From Silicimonas sp. (GTDB lineage Bacteria > Pseudomonadota > Alphaproteobacteria > Rhodobacterales > Rhodobacteraceae), in assembly GCA_022824525.1 (NCBI GenBank), contig JAJDZT010000134.1:1-44102 (forward strand): a stretch of 44,102 nucleotides of DNA. Direction: 5' to 3'. The notes under the pieces are model-generated. The model was not told the origin of the DNA and did no database searches. It worked only from the letters and a program-made list of their open reading frames with translations. Numbering within the stretch: the stretch's first letter is position 1; each line of letters opens with the position of its first letter. The position numbers were made by a program, and so were the translations under genes. This document shows positions 1 to 8,438 of the stretch, one piece after another.

Positions 1-112
1 TTGGCGAAGGACGTGGAGCGTACCTTGGCCAGTTCTCTGGCTTGGGTCCAATTGGCCGCGTGCCGGTTCCTGATGCGACGGGTGGCGCGGGCAATAACGT
101 AATTATTACAAT

Positions 113-814
113 ATGTTAACTAATTATGATTCAGGCTCTTATGCCTATGACAGCTCGAACATCAGCGGATGGGACGGGCTGGAAGGCAAGACGATCTACA
201 ACGGTCCGCCGCGCGGTGCCGCGCTGACCAATGCCCGCCTGCTCATTAAGGTCAACACCGGGATGGAAGAGGGCTCGGGCTACGAAGGCGTGCAGGTCAA
301 CTGGGGACAGGCCGTCAAGACGATCCAGGATGGATCAGCTGATGCGTTTGTCCTTCCGATGTCCTTCCCGGACCCACGCGTGACCGCGGCTTTGGCGTCT
401 GGTGACATCACCATCTGGTCGGTCTCGAAAGAGGTCTTCGATGGCGAGGCGTTCCAGAATGTCGGCAAGCTGCCGGGGACTGTGCCGGTCGAGCTTCCGC
501 TGTCGGAAATGGGATATGGCGATGGCGTGACGGTTGTCTCGGAGGACGACATGTTCCGTGGGCCGGGCACCGTGGGGGCCGATATCGTCAACGTGAACAT
601 GGACTTCGATCTTGCGAAATCGCTGACTGCGGCCTTCATCAAGAACATCGAATCTATCTATCACACCAAGGCGCCATTCATGCCAGGCACATGGCATGGC
701 GAAACGGATCCGGCGATTACGGATATGTGCGGGAACAACCCGATCAAGTATCATCCCGGCGCCGTCGCGGCCTGGGAGGAAGCAGGGTACACGATACCGG
801 ATTGCGCCAAATAA
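113..814 (+). pseudogene. TAXI-family TRAP transporter solute-binding protein, 5'-truncated
   Basis: This is the C-terminal two thirds of a periplasmic binding protein of the TAXI class, which delivers substrate to a fused TRAP permease. The family pattern is visible at residues 25-35 (GKTIYNGPPRG), the WGQAVKTI..GSADAF segment, and the GDGVTVVSEDD block near residue 140. Family members are usually 320-380 residues with a signal peptide; this has 233 and no signal peptide. In its own frame a TAA stop lies at 95-97 and a TGA at 71-73, so the reading frame cannot be extended to recover the N-terminal lobe. The bases around 95-130 are AT-rich compared with the rest. About four residues also seem missing after SYAY (residues 9-12), where relatives carry a short VV.AD linker. 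It lies 66 bases upstream of the cognate permease. It may be a decayed gene, or a gene broken at the window edge by a sequencing or assembly junction; I cannot tell which. Confidence 0.7.
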
Positions 815-880
815 TCGGGGCCAAAACTGAGGAGGCCGGGCGCGCCAGGGCCCGGCTGATTTTCTGTTTCAGGGGCAGTC

Positions 881-3226
881 ATGACAGGCGAAGCTGAGAC
901 CAAGGTAAAGCCACTGAGCTTCTCGCTTAGGGTGCTTTATTGGCTGTCAGTCGCCATGGTCGTTATCGGTCTTTTCAATTCCACGCCGGGTATCCCGGGG
1001 TACGACAACCTCGTGGCGTCGGTCCTTGGCATGGACGGTGCACAGCTTCGGAAGTTCCCGTTCGAATGGTTCTATCCCGCCTTCTTCGCGCTGATGATGC
1101 TGATCGTCGCACTGAAACACTCGATGTGGCGCGACTGGGAAGACAAGTCGCCGCTCCGCCGGAAATTCGGGTTGTTTATGGACCTCGCTCTTGTGGCGAT
1201 GGCCTTCACGATTTCATTCACGTACCTCGTCGAGATCGAGGCGATCTGCCTGATCGATCAACTGAATGGTGACCGCGCGCGCCTGATCGAAGAAAGTCTT
1301 GCGGCTGCGGCCGCATTCAACGAGAGCCTGGGCCTCGCCGCACCGACCACGGTCGAGGACCCACAATGCGTCAACACCACAGGCGGGTGGCTGGTGTTGA
1401 TCGTTGGCCTCGCGATCGTTGTTTTCCTGTCTTACAACATCAAGGTCTGGGGCTTGCCGCTGGTGCTGGTCGCGATACTGATGGCTGCCTACACGATCGG
1501 CACGGTGCTGGTTTGGTATGTCTATGGCGTCGAGGACATCAACAAGTACTTCGTGACCAAACTCGCGGGTGAGCCGAGGATGTTGGCCGATGGCCGACCG
1601 CGCGTGCATGACGTTCTGGTGAACAACTCCTCCGGCCTCCTGGGGCGGTTCATGGACATCGTGTTGAACACGATCTTTCCGTACCTTGTGCTCGGTTCTC
1701 TCTTCGGCAGTTCTGCGGGTGGGAAATCGCTTATCAAGCTCGCGTTCCGCTGGACCCGGCATTTGCGCGGCGGACCGGCGCACGCAGCCATCGTCTCATC
1801 AGCCATGTTCGGCACGATCTCCGGCGGGCCGATTGTGAACGTGCTTTCGACAGGCGTTCTGACGATACCGATGATGGTAAAGCGCGGGTTTTCCAAGGTG
1901 TTCGCGGGAGGTGTTGAAGCGGCTGCATCCTCTGGTGGGTCGATCATGCCGCCGGTTATGGGGGTCGCCGCGTTCGTGCTGGCCTCACTGACAACTGTTC
2001 CCTATTCCAGCGTGATCATTGCAGCAATCATCCCGGCTGCAGCCTATTTCTTCTGTCTGTTCCTGTCGGCGGTGTTCCAGTCACGCAAACAGGGCATCAC
2101 TGCGATTGGCGAGATTACCGAGGACATGATCCTCGACCGGCAGGACTATCTGAACCTCGCCATGATCTTTGGACCGATCCTGTTGATCCTCGCGCTGCTC
2201 TTGACTGCGAAAGACGCGGTGGGCTGCGGACTGCTCGGAGGCGTGCTTGGGGCTGAGCGTGTCTTCACGGAAGCGGGCTGTCAGGTGCAGAGCTTGAGCT
2301 GGTTCCAACAGGCCGTGCAGAACGCCGCCGGGTCGGCAGGGGCGGCGGGTTGGTGGGCCGTAATGCTCTTACTGGTGCTGCTCTTTGTTGACCCAGAAGT
2401 GAGGGCCAAGCCGCGCAAGATCGTCGACGCGATGTCGAATGCAGGCATTCTTATCTCGACGCTCTACCTAATGTTTCTTGCCGTTTCGATCATCGACTTC
2501 TGCCTGTCCTTCACCGGCTTGCCGGTCTTTCTGTCGCTCGACGTTCTGGAGTGGCTAAACAGCCTGAATCTCGGCGGCGGCGGCTCTGTGGCGTTCCAAT
2601 TCATCGCGCTCTTGATGACGATGTTGCTGGCAGTGTTGCTAGGCATGGGGATGCCGGCCGTTCCAGCCTATATCAATGCCGCTCTATTGATGGGGCCGGT
2701 GCTGGCCGGGTTGGGCCTATCGCTCTTCACGGCGCATATGTTCATCTTCTACTTTGCTGTGGCGAGCGCAATCACACCCCCCGTTGCACTTGCTGCCTTT
2801 GCGGCGGCAACAATCACCAAGGCAGAGCCGATGGCGACGGGTTTCTCGGCAGTGAAGTCAGGGATCGTGATTTTCATCGTGCCATTCATTTTCGCCTTCT
2901 ACCCTGAGCTGTTGCTGATCGATGAAGCGATCCTTGATCCGCAACCGACGGGCGGAAACCTCTATCTGCCGGGTTACGACGGGGAGGTGCATATCGGTGC
3001 GCTCGCTCTTCTCCTCGCGCGATTGGTTCTTGCGCTTTACCTCGTCTCGTCAGCCCTCTCAGGATATGACCGAGCGCCTCTGGCGTCTTGGGAGATAGCG
3101 CTGCGCCTCTTATTGGCCGTACTCATCATGGCATCTGCCGAAGCGCTTTGGATGGGCGCAGCCGTTGCCGCAGTGGGGCTGATCCTTCTGAACCACCGGT
3201 CTCGTGGTCATGCTGAAACAGCCTAA
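881..3226 (+). CDS. TRAP transporter fused permease (4TM/12TM, TAXI type)
   Basis: Inner-membrane permease of a TAXI-type TRAP transporter, with small (DctQ-like) and large (DctM-like) membrane domains fused in one 781-residue chain. TRAP systems import organic anions or related solutes using ion gradients. Hydrophobic segments run almost throughout. The N-terminal 240 residues hold several helices separated by a polar loop. The conserved large-subunit core (GGKSLIKLAF.., SAMFGTISGGPIVNV, AAASSGGSIMPPVMGVAAFV) follows at roughly 275-370. A second core repeat (LLGMGMPAVPAYINAALL, SAITPPVALAAFAAA) lies near 590-650. The ATG at 881 follows a purine-rich stretch and a short gap after the binding-protein gene. 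The end overlaps the start of the sulfatase gene, so the three probably form one transcript. Because the binding protein is truncated, this transporter may not work unless another binding protein serves it. Confidence 0.93.
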   Translation: MTGEAETKVKPLSFSLRVLYWLSVAMVVIGLFNSTPGIPGYDNLVASVLGMDGAQLRKFPFEWFYPAFFALMMLIVALKHSMWRDWEDKSPLRRKFGLFMDLALVAMAFTISFTYLVEIEAICLIDQLNGDRARLIEESLAAAAAFNESLGLAAPTTVEDPQCVNTTGGWLVLIVGLAIVVFLSYNIKVWGLPLVLVAILMAAYTIGTVLVWYVYGVEDINKYFVTKLAGEPRMLADGRPRVHDVLVNNSSGLLGRFMDIVLNTIFPYLVLGSLFGSSAGGKSLIKLAFRWTRHLRGGPAHAAIVSSAMFGTISGGPIVNVLSTGVLTIPMMVKRGFSKVFAGGVEAAASSGGSIMPPVMGVAAFVLASLTTVPYSSVIIAAIIPAAAYFFCLFLSAVFQSRKQGITAIGEITEDMILDRQDYLNLAMIFGPILLILALLLTAKDAVGCGLLGGVLGAERVFTEAGCQVQSLSWFQQAVQNAAGSAGAAGWWAVMLLLVLLFVDPEVRAKPRKIVDAMSNAGILISTLYLMFLAVSIIDFCLSFTGLPVFLSLDVLEWLNSLNLGGGGSVAFQFIALLMTMLLAVLLGMGMPAVPAYINAALLMGPVLAGLGLSLFTAHMFIFYFAVASAITPPVALAAFAAATITKAEPMATGFSAVKSGIVIFIVPFIFAFYPELLLIDEAILDPQPTGGNLYLPGYDGEVHIGALALLLARLVLALYLVSSALSGYDRAPLASWEIALRLLLAVLIMASAEALWMGAAVAAVGLILLNHRSRGHAETA

Positions 3227-4754
3227 CTTCATCCTATTCATCACGGACCAGCACCGGGCCGACTACCTCGGTTGCATGGGGCACCCGGTGCTGAAGACGC
3301 CACATATCGACGCCATCGCGGAAAGCGGAACGATCTGGAACAAGTTCTACGTGGCGAGCCCGGTTTGTATGCCCAACCGGGCCAGTTTCATGACATGCCG
3401 CGTGCCCTCGAGCCACGGCGTGCGATCGAACGGTATCCCGCTGGACCGGCGTAATGTGACGTTTGTCGATTTGTTGCGTGAGGCCGGGTACAAAACCGCT
3501 CTGATTGGGAAAAGCCATTTGCAGCCGTTTTCCGGCAAGCCAGCGACGTTGGCACGACCGGAAACACGGGATGGCTTTCACCGCGCCGATGGGCCGCTGT
3601 CTGAAGCCATCCGGCACGATCACGCAACGTATGTGGCGGAGCATCCGGAGCGCGACCGTTTCGACACGGAACTGCCGTTTTACGGGTTCGATCACGTGGA
3701 GCTTGTGACGCGCCACGGGGACAGGTGCCTCGGGAACTATCGCGAGTGGGTGTTGGAGCGGGAGCCGAATATCGATCGCCTGATTGGGGCAGAGAACCAG
3801 CTTCCGCACGACTACGTCTGCCCGCAGGCGATCCGCACAGCGGTGCCGGAGGAGCTGTACTCGACCACCTATATCGCAGAGCGGGCCGAGGCGTGGTTGA
3901 AGGCAAACGCCGACGGTGATCAACCCTACTTCCTCATGGTGTCCTTTCCCGATCCACATCATCCGTTCAATCCACCGGGCCGTTACTGGGACATGTACGA
4001 CCCGGACGACATGGAAACGCCCGCCGCGTTCAAGACAAATGCGTGGGATCCACCGGCGCATGTGGCGGGCGTTCTGCAGCAACGGGAGGATGGGCGTGCG
4101 AACCTCAAGGGCATGGGTGCGATAGGGACGAGCGAGCGCGAGGTGCGGGAAGCGCAGGCGCTGACCTGTGGCATGATCTCGATGATTGACGATGCCGTCG
4201 GGCGGGTAAGGTCCGTCGCTGGGGCGAAGAAAGCGGTGACGATCTTCACGACCGATCACGGCGATCATCTTGGCGATCACCGGATGCTGTTCAAAGGGGC
4301 GGCGGCTTATGAAGAGGTGACGCGCGTGCCGTTCATCTGGAACGATCCGGAGCGAGACCAAGCGCCAACTACGAATGCGATTGGCCAGACGCATGATATC
4401 GGCGTCACCATTCTGGAGCGCGCGCAGATCGAAGCGGCTATTGGGATGCAGGGGCGGTCGCTTTTGGAGGGCGGTCGCGATCTGGCCTTTATCCAGTACG
4501 ACCACCAGACCACCAACCCCGGTCTCGGGCGTCCGCCGCGTGCGCATACAATCCGGACCGAGCGCTGGCGCTTGTCCCTGTTCGACGGCGCCGAGTGGGG
4601 CGAGCTCTACGATCTCGAGAACGACCCGGGTGAGTTCGAGAACCTGTGGGACGACCCCAACTCCGCCGACGAGCGCGCGAGGCTGATCGAGGTACTGGCA
4701 CGGGCAGAGATTTCATATGTCGACCGTGTCCCGTTCCCGGTCAGCCACGCCTGA
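3210..4754 (+). CDS. Sulfatase-superfamily hydrolase (arylsulfatase / phosphonate monoester hydrolase type)
   Basis: A 514-residue member of the alkaline-phosphatase-like sulfatase family, which hydrolyses sulfate or phosphonate esters using a formylglycine made from an active-site cysteine. Metal-binding elements are present: Asp13 in the N-terminal FITDQHR and the TDHGDHLGDH block at 348-357. The formylglycine site is Cys53 in CMPNR (53-57), which fits C-x-P-x-R. The following TGR is altered to TCR (62-64). No signal peptide is seen, so a cytoplasmic enzyme is likely. ATG 3210 lies inside the end of the permease gene (17-base overlap); an in-frame GTG at 3204 is a less likely start. The context suggests that a sulfated or otherwise esterified solute is imported by the upstream TRAP system and then hydrolysed, which is inference. 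The sulfatase, phosphonate hydrolase or phosphodiesterase substrate cannot be told from sequence alone. Confidence 0.88.
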   Translation: MLKQPNFILFITDQHRADYLGCMGHPVLKTPHIDAIAESGTIWNKFYVASPVCMPNRASFMTCRVPSSHGVRSNGIPLDRRNVTFVDLLREAGYKTALIGKSHLQPFSGKPATLARPETRDGFHRADGPLSEAIRHDHATYVAEHPERDRFDTELPFYGFDHVELVTRHGDRCLGNYREWVLEREPNIDRLIGAENQLPHDYVCPQAIRTAVPEELYSTTYIAERAEAWLKANADGDQPYFLMVSFPDPHHPFNPPGRYWDMYDPDDMETPAAFKTNAWDPPAHVAGVLQQREDGRANLKGMGAIGTSEREVREAQALTCGMISMIDDAVGRVRSVAGAKKAVTIFTTDHGDHLGDHRMLFKGAAAYEEVTRVPFIWNDPERDQAPTTNAIGQTHDIGVTILERAQIEAAIGMQGRSLLEGGRDLAFIQYDHQTTNPGLGRPPRAHTIRTERWRLSLFDGAEWGELYDLENDPGEFENLWDDPNSADERARLIEVLARAEISYVDRVPFPVSHA

Positions 4755-4763
4755 GCTCAGGCG
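4748..4763. terminator. 16-bp perfect palindrome covering two convergent stop codons
   Basis: The 16 bases CGCCTGAGCTCAGGCG are self-complementary and can form a 6-bp GC-rich stem with a 4-base loop. The TGA of the sulfatase gene (4752-4754) and the TGA of the opposing malonyl-CoA decarboxylase gene (4757-4759) both lie inside it. A role as a compact bidirectional terminator is possible, but there is no T-run on either side. Confidence 0.35.
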
Positions 4764-5983
4764 CGCCGGACAAGGGCTTTTACCTCAGACGACGCGGCGA
4801 TGGTGCTCTTCTTCGAGAACTGCGTGGCGCGCTGGGAAATCTTGTTCAAATCATAGAGGTAGTTGACCATGACACCTCTCGATTGGCGCAGGCCCCGCTC
4901 GGATGTATCGGCGCCAGAGTGCAGTGCGTGCACTTGCGCGCCGTTGCCAAGATGAAACCGGGCGACCGGGTCTAGCGGGCGGCCTTTTTCGTCTTTCGCA
5001 GTCAACAGGTACTTGGCCGCCAGTTTCTCCAGCTGGGTTTCCTCCGAGTCAGTATCTTCTATCTTCAGCCACTGCTTGAACCCCGGGATCGGTGAGAGGG
5101 TCACGAAGGTCTTCAGGTTGGGAAGGTCGCGTGACAAGTCGCGCGCCACCTGTTTGATAAGCGAGTTTCCAAAGGACACGCCCGCAAGGCCAGGCTGGCA
5201 GTTTGAGATCGAGTAGAACACGGCCGTGTTGGCCTCGGTCTCGGTCAACGCGTCGCCAGTATCGGCGAGCAGTGTCTGGATCGAGTTGGGAACGCCCTTG
5301 GTCAAGGCCACTTCGACAAAGATCAGCGGCTCGGTTGGCATCGACGGATGAAAGAAAGCAAAGCAACGCCGGTCTTCAGGTTGCAGGCGGCGGCGCAGAT
5401 CGTCCCAGTTCTGGATTTCGTGTACAGCTTCATAGGCGATGATCTTCTCGAGGATCGTGGCCGGACTGTCCCAACTCACCTGTTGCATGACCAGAAAACC
5501 GCGGTTGAACCAACTGCGGAGCAGATGCAGCAGATCGTGGTCCGTGCGCGCAAGATGTGGGTGGTCCTTCAGAAGTTCGCGAAGGCCTTGGCGCATCCGG
5601 ACGATCCCTGCAGTGGCGCCGGGGGCTTCGTTCAGGCGGCGGAACAGGCGTTGGCGCGCGGGTTCGACAGCCTTTGCAAGGGCTTGGTAGTTCTCGGGTG
5701 TTGGCGCGTCATGATAGGCTTCTGCCAAGCTCGCCACCGATCTGGGGTCAATATCAAGGTCTTCGTTGAGGAACTCGAAGAATGCGAGCTTCTGCGCGTC
5801 ATTCAGCGCATCGTATTCACCGAAGATCTTGGCTGCCAATTGAAGTCCCGAGATTTCAGCGCGTTCCGCGAGAAGCTTCACGCAGTCTTCGCGGATGCGG
5901 TGGCTGTCGGTGGACTTCCAGCCAAAAGTCGGTCGCTCGAGGAGAGTGGTGAGCAACTCGCTCAACGGTCTGGATGCAATCAT
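4757..5983 (-). CDS. Malonyl-CoA decarboxylase
   Basis: A 408-residue malonyl-CoA decarboxylase, which converts malonyl-CoA to acetyl-CoA and CO2. The N-terminal half is the helical oligomerisation domain. The C-terminal half is the GNAT-fold catalytic domain, with the hallmark FFHPSMP.EPLIFVEVALT stretch, the SISNCQPGL segment that carries the catalytic serine (about residues 253-265), and the FHLGNGA segment that carries the catalytic histidine (about 340-347). The length is normal for bacterial forms and no targeting peptide is visible. It is transcribed alone, converging on the sulfatase gene and diverging from the nitroreductase-family gene across a 204-base gap. It could supply acetyl-CoA (the BKACE co-substrate) or detoxify malonyl-CoA formed in side reactions. 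No malonyl-CoA synthetase is adjacent, so the malonyl-CoA source is unclear. Confidence 0.93.
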   Translation of the reverse strand: MIASRPLSELLTTLLERPTFGWKSTDSHRIREDCVKLLAERAEISGLQLAAKIFGEYDALNDAQKLAFFEFLNEDLDIDPRSVASLAEAYHDAPTPENYQALAKAVEPARQRLFRRLNEAPGATAGIVRMRQGLRELLKDHPHLARTDHDLLHLLRSWFNRGFLVMQQVSWDSPATILEKIIAYEAVHEIQNWDDLRRRLQPEDRRCFAFFHPSMPTEPLIFVEVALTKGVPNSIQTLLADTGDALTETEANTAVFYSISNCQPGLAGVSFGNSLIKQVARDLSRDLPNLKTFVTLSPIPGFKQWLKIEDTDSEETQLEKLAAKYLLTAKDEKGRPLDPVARFHLGNGAQVHALHSGADTSERGLRQSRGVMVNYLYDLNKISQRATQFSKKSTIAASSEVKALVRRA

Positions 5984-6187
5984 AACTCGCTCACTTTGTT
6001 CTAAGGCAGGGCAATCATTCCTGTGAAATGTACGGCAAAGGCGGGCAGCACATGCTTCATCATAAAAATATCGATTTTATTTGACAAGAAAAAGAAACAT
6101 GGGCAAAAATTAGAAAAACGCCGATAAGGCGCGCATGGGAGGTGCATCTGATAATGAAGCGACAGAGCCTAGAGGTGTCAGCTTAAC

Positions 6188-6862
6188 ATGACATCTGCGA
6201 GCCTATCCGACACGAGCGCCCTCGACGCCCTGCGCGAGCAGGCGCAAGCCACCGTACGAAATCTCCGCGAGCGCAAGCCGCAACTCGACGATGACAGCAT
6301 TGATCTGATCCTGCGCGATGCTCGCAGCCACTACGCTTGGAGCGACCGGCCTGTGCCGCGGGAGATGCTCGAAGCCATTTACGAGATCATGGCCGCCGGT
6401 CCGACCAGCATGAATACGTGTCCGGCCCGGATCGTCTTCGTGACGACGGACGAAGGGAAGGAGCGGCTGGCGAAATCTCTGAAGCCGAAGAACGTCGCGA
6501 AGATGCAGAGCGCACCGGTCACGGCCATAATTGCACATGATCTGGAGTTCTGGACGCATCTGCCTTTCCTCTTTCCGCATGAGGATCGGCGTCCGATGTT
6601 TGAAGGCAAACCCGCTCACATCGAGGCGACGGCGTTCAGAAACGGCACCCTGCAAGGCGCCTATTTCATGATCGCGGCACGCGCCCTTGGATTGGATGTG
6701 GGTGCAATGTCCGGGTTCTCCAACGACGTGGTCGATGAGGAGTTCTTTGCTGGCACGACCCTGAAGTCGAACTTCCTGATCAATCTAGGCTATGCGGATG
6801 AAAGTGCGCTCTTCCAGAAGCTGCCGCGCTTCGCTTTCGACGACGTATGCTCATTCGCGTGA
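6188..6862 (+). CDS. Nitroreductase-family oxidoreductase (RutE/TcpB-like), module A
   Basis: A 224-residue FMN-dependent oxidoreductase of the small RutE/HadB branch of the nitroreductase superfamily. The FMN-binding GPTSMNTCPAR segment follows the first third, and the family blocks FRNGTLQGAYFM and LGLDVGAMSGF follow later. Characterised relatives either reduce malonic semialdehyde (RutE) or reduce quinones formed from hydroxyquinol (TcpB of chlorophenol degraders). Here it heads a run with an OsmC protein, a TRAP transporter and an intradiol dioxygenase, and a paralogue at 27552 sits next to a second intradiol dioxygenase. I therefore favour the quinone-reductase reading over malonic semialdehyde reductase, though a malonyl-CoA decarboxylase gene lies on the other side. 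No other rut gene is seen. An AGAGGTG ribosome-binding site lies about 12 bases before the ATG. Confidence 0.88.
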   Translation: MTSASLSDTSALDALREQAQATVRNLRERKPQLDDDSIDLILRDARSHYAWSDRPVPREMLEAIYEIMAAGPTSMNTCPARIVFVTTDEGKERLAKSLKPKNVAKMQSAPVTAIIAHDLEFWTHLPFLFPHEDRRPMFEGKPAHIEATAFRNGTLQGAYFMIAARALGLDVGAMSGFSNDVVDEEFFAGTTLKSNFLINLGYADESALFQKLPRFAFDDVCSFA

Positions 6863-6872
6863 GGGTCTGACG

Positions 6873-7328
6873 ATGGCAATCCGGCAGAAAACAGAAATGA
6901 CGATCAAACTGTCGGGCCGAGGCACCAGCCACTCTCGCAGCGAATCCCGCGTCGATGGGCTTATGCATGTCATCGACGAACCCGTGGCCCGTGGTGGGAC
7001 GAACGAGGGACCGTCCCCGACGGCGACCGCTTACTCCGCCTTGATCGGCTGCACCAATGTGATCGGCAACAAATGCGCCGACAAATTGGGTGTCGATATC
7101 GGGCATCTGAGCTTCGAGATGGAGGTCGATTTCGACCGTCGCGGCGTTCTCTTGATGGAGGAGGTGGACGTTCCCTTCAAGGCGATCCGTCTTGAGGTCA
7201 CCTCGGACGGAACCGCGACCGAAGAGGAGTTGGCTGCGGTCGCTAAAGAGACAGAAAAATTCTGTCGGATTTCAAAACTTTACGAACAGTCGGGGACGGA
7301 CCTGACAGTCACATGGCGCAAGGCTTGA
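6873..7328 (+). CDS. OsmC-family protein
   Basis: A 151-residue OsmC/Ohr-fold protein. The two conserved cysteines that form the peroxidatic pair in this family are present: Cys60 in GCTN and Cys131 in FCRISKL. An extra Cys68 is also present. OsmC proteins reduce organic hydroperoxides and occur in several oxidative aromatic pathways. The start at ATG 6873 is chosen because it lies 10 bases after the nitroreductase stop; an upstream in-frame start would overlap that gene deeply with a poor N-terminus. It sits between the nitroreductase and TRAP genes in the same direction, so co-transcription is likely. A protective role against peroxides or quinone redox cycling during ring oxidation fits the context but is inference. 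Confidence 0.88.
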   Translation: MAIRQKTEMTIKLSGRGTSHSRSESRVDGLMHVIDEPVARGGTNEGPSPTATAYSALIGCTNVIGNKCADKLGVDIGHLSFEMEVDFDRRGVLLMEEVDVPFKAIRLEVTSDGTATEEELAAVAKETEKFCRISKLYEQSGTDLTVTWRKA

Positions 7329-7354
7329 ACGCGCCAAACACGGGAGGAACTGCA

Positions 7355-8437
7355 ATGATTGGAAAACTGACCCGCCGCACCGCGATGGCGCTGGCCCTCG
7401 GGTTTGCGGCCGCTCCGGCCATGTCTGCCGAGACGATCAAGGCCGTAGTGATAGACGGTTACCCGGCACGTGCGCTTTGGGTGAAGGAATTCACGGACTT
7501 CTTTATCCCAGAGGTCGACAAGCGTTTGGCCGAAACCGGCAACTACAAGATGGATTGGCAGGAAAGCTATGGCGGTGCCATCGTCAAGCCGAAGGGCGTT
7601 CTGGAAGGTGTCTCGCTCGGACTTGGTGATATCGGCATCGTGACGACGATCTTCCACAGCTCGAAACTGCCGAGCCAGGCGATTTCGGCCGTGACGCCAT
7701 TTGTGGCGGCGGATGCGCGCGCGGTGGCCAAGGCGGTTGACGAGATCGCCAAGGAATTCCCGACCATGCAGAACGAGTTTGCTGCCCAAAACCAGGTTTA
7801 TCTGGCGACTGGCGTGGTGCTCGATACCTATCAGGTCTTCTCGAAAGAGCCGATCAACGCGCTCTCAGACATGGAAGGCGCCAAGGTGGCGGGTGCTGGC
7901 ATGAACCTCCGTTACCTCGAAGGGATCGAAGGCGCAGCTGGCGTCCGTGGCGGTCTGACCGACTTCTACAACATGCTCCAGACCGGCCTTGTAGATAAGG
8001 CGATGCTTTGGCCAGAAGCAGCCAAGACCTTCAAGATCGCCGAGGTCGCGCCGTACATGCTGCGCGCTGATCTGGGCGCGGTGAACTCCAAGACCATCAC
8101 CGTGAACAAAGACTACTGGGACGGTTTGCCGGACGAAGTGAAGGGCGTGCTGCAAGAAGTTGCCGTTCTCTATCGTGACCACGTTGCCGGGATCGCAATG
8201 GATCGCGCCGAAGCAAGTCGCCAGGCCTTCATCGATGGCGGTGGCACCATTGTTGAAATGGATCCGGCCGAGCGCGCAGCTTGGGCCGAAGCCATGCCCA
8301 ACATCGCCGCTGAATGGGCTGCGAACCTGGACGGCAAGGGCGAGCCGGGCACCGAGATGCTGAACGCGTATCTCGGCATGCTGGCCGAAGCTGGTTACGC
8401 ACCGGTCCGCGACTGGACCGCTCCGGCGACCAACTGA
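7355..8437 (+). CDS. TRAP transporter solute-binding protein (DctP family), module A
   Basis: A 360-residue periplasmic binding protein of the DctP family. The first 25 residues form a signal peptide with a basic start (KLTRR), a hydrophobic stretch and an AMSA cleavage site. A GGGAGG ribosome-binding site just upstream fixes the start at 7355. The domain hinge and ligand lobes follow the DctP pattern (YGGAIVKPKGVLEGVSLGLGD.., DFYNMLQTGLVDKAM). The arginine that normally binds the ligand carboxylate in this family, in the G-x-K-(I/V)-R motif, is replaced: the motif reads GAKVAGAG with Ala179 there. This suggests a ligand that is not a simple carboxylate, or bound in another way. Together with the two following genes it makes a complete three-part TRAP importer between the nitroreductase/OsmC pair and the dioxygenase. 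Confidence 0.92.
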   Translation: MIGKLTRRTAMALALGFAAAPAMSAETIKAVVIDGYPARALWVKEFTDFFIPEVDKRLAETGNYKMDWQESYGGAIVKPKGVLEGVSLGLGDIGIVTTIFHSSKLPSQAISAVTPFVAADARAVAKAVDEIAKEFPTMQNEFAAQNQVYLATGVVLDTYQVFSKEPINALSDMEGAKVAGAGMNLRYLEGIEGAAGVRGGLTDFYNMLQTGLVDKAMLWPEAAKTFKIAEVAPYMLRADLGAVNSKTITVNKDYWDGLPDEVKGVLQEVAVLYRDHVAGIAMDRAEASRQAFIDGGGTIVEMDPAERAAWAEAMPNIAAEWAANLDGKGEPGTEMLNAYLGMLAEAGYAPVRDWTAPATN

Positions 8438-8438
8438 A

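Noticed and set aside
3-110. Open frame at the window start ending in a glycine-rich GGAGNNVI stretch, similar to RTX repeats
   Set aside because: Only one partial repeat is visible and the frame stops at once; too little to call a gene.
3234-4547. Long open frame on the minus strand (437 codons) opposite the sulfatase gene
   Set aside because: It mirrors the codon pattern of the sulfatase gene, is rich in Arg, His and Pro, and has no recognisable domain.
6081-6116. TTGACA and TAGAAA as a promoter for the nitroreductase gene
   Set aside because: The spacing of 24 bases is too long for sigma70, and no better -10 element lies at the right distance.
6188-6862. Naming the nitroreductase-family gene RutE (malonic semialdehyde reductase) because a malonyl-CoA decarboxylase gene is adjacent
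   Set aside because: No other pyrimidine-degradation gene is present, the decarboxylase is on the other strand, and a paralogue stands next to a hydroxyquinol-type dioxygenase. The quinone-reductase reading explains both copies.
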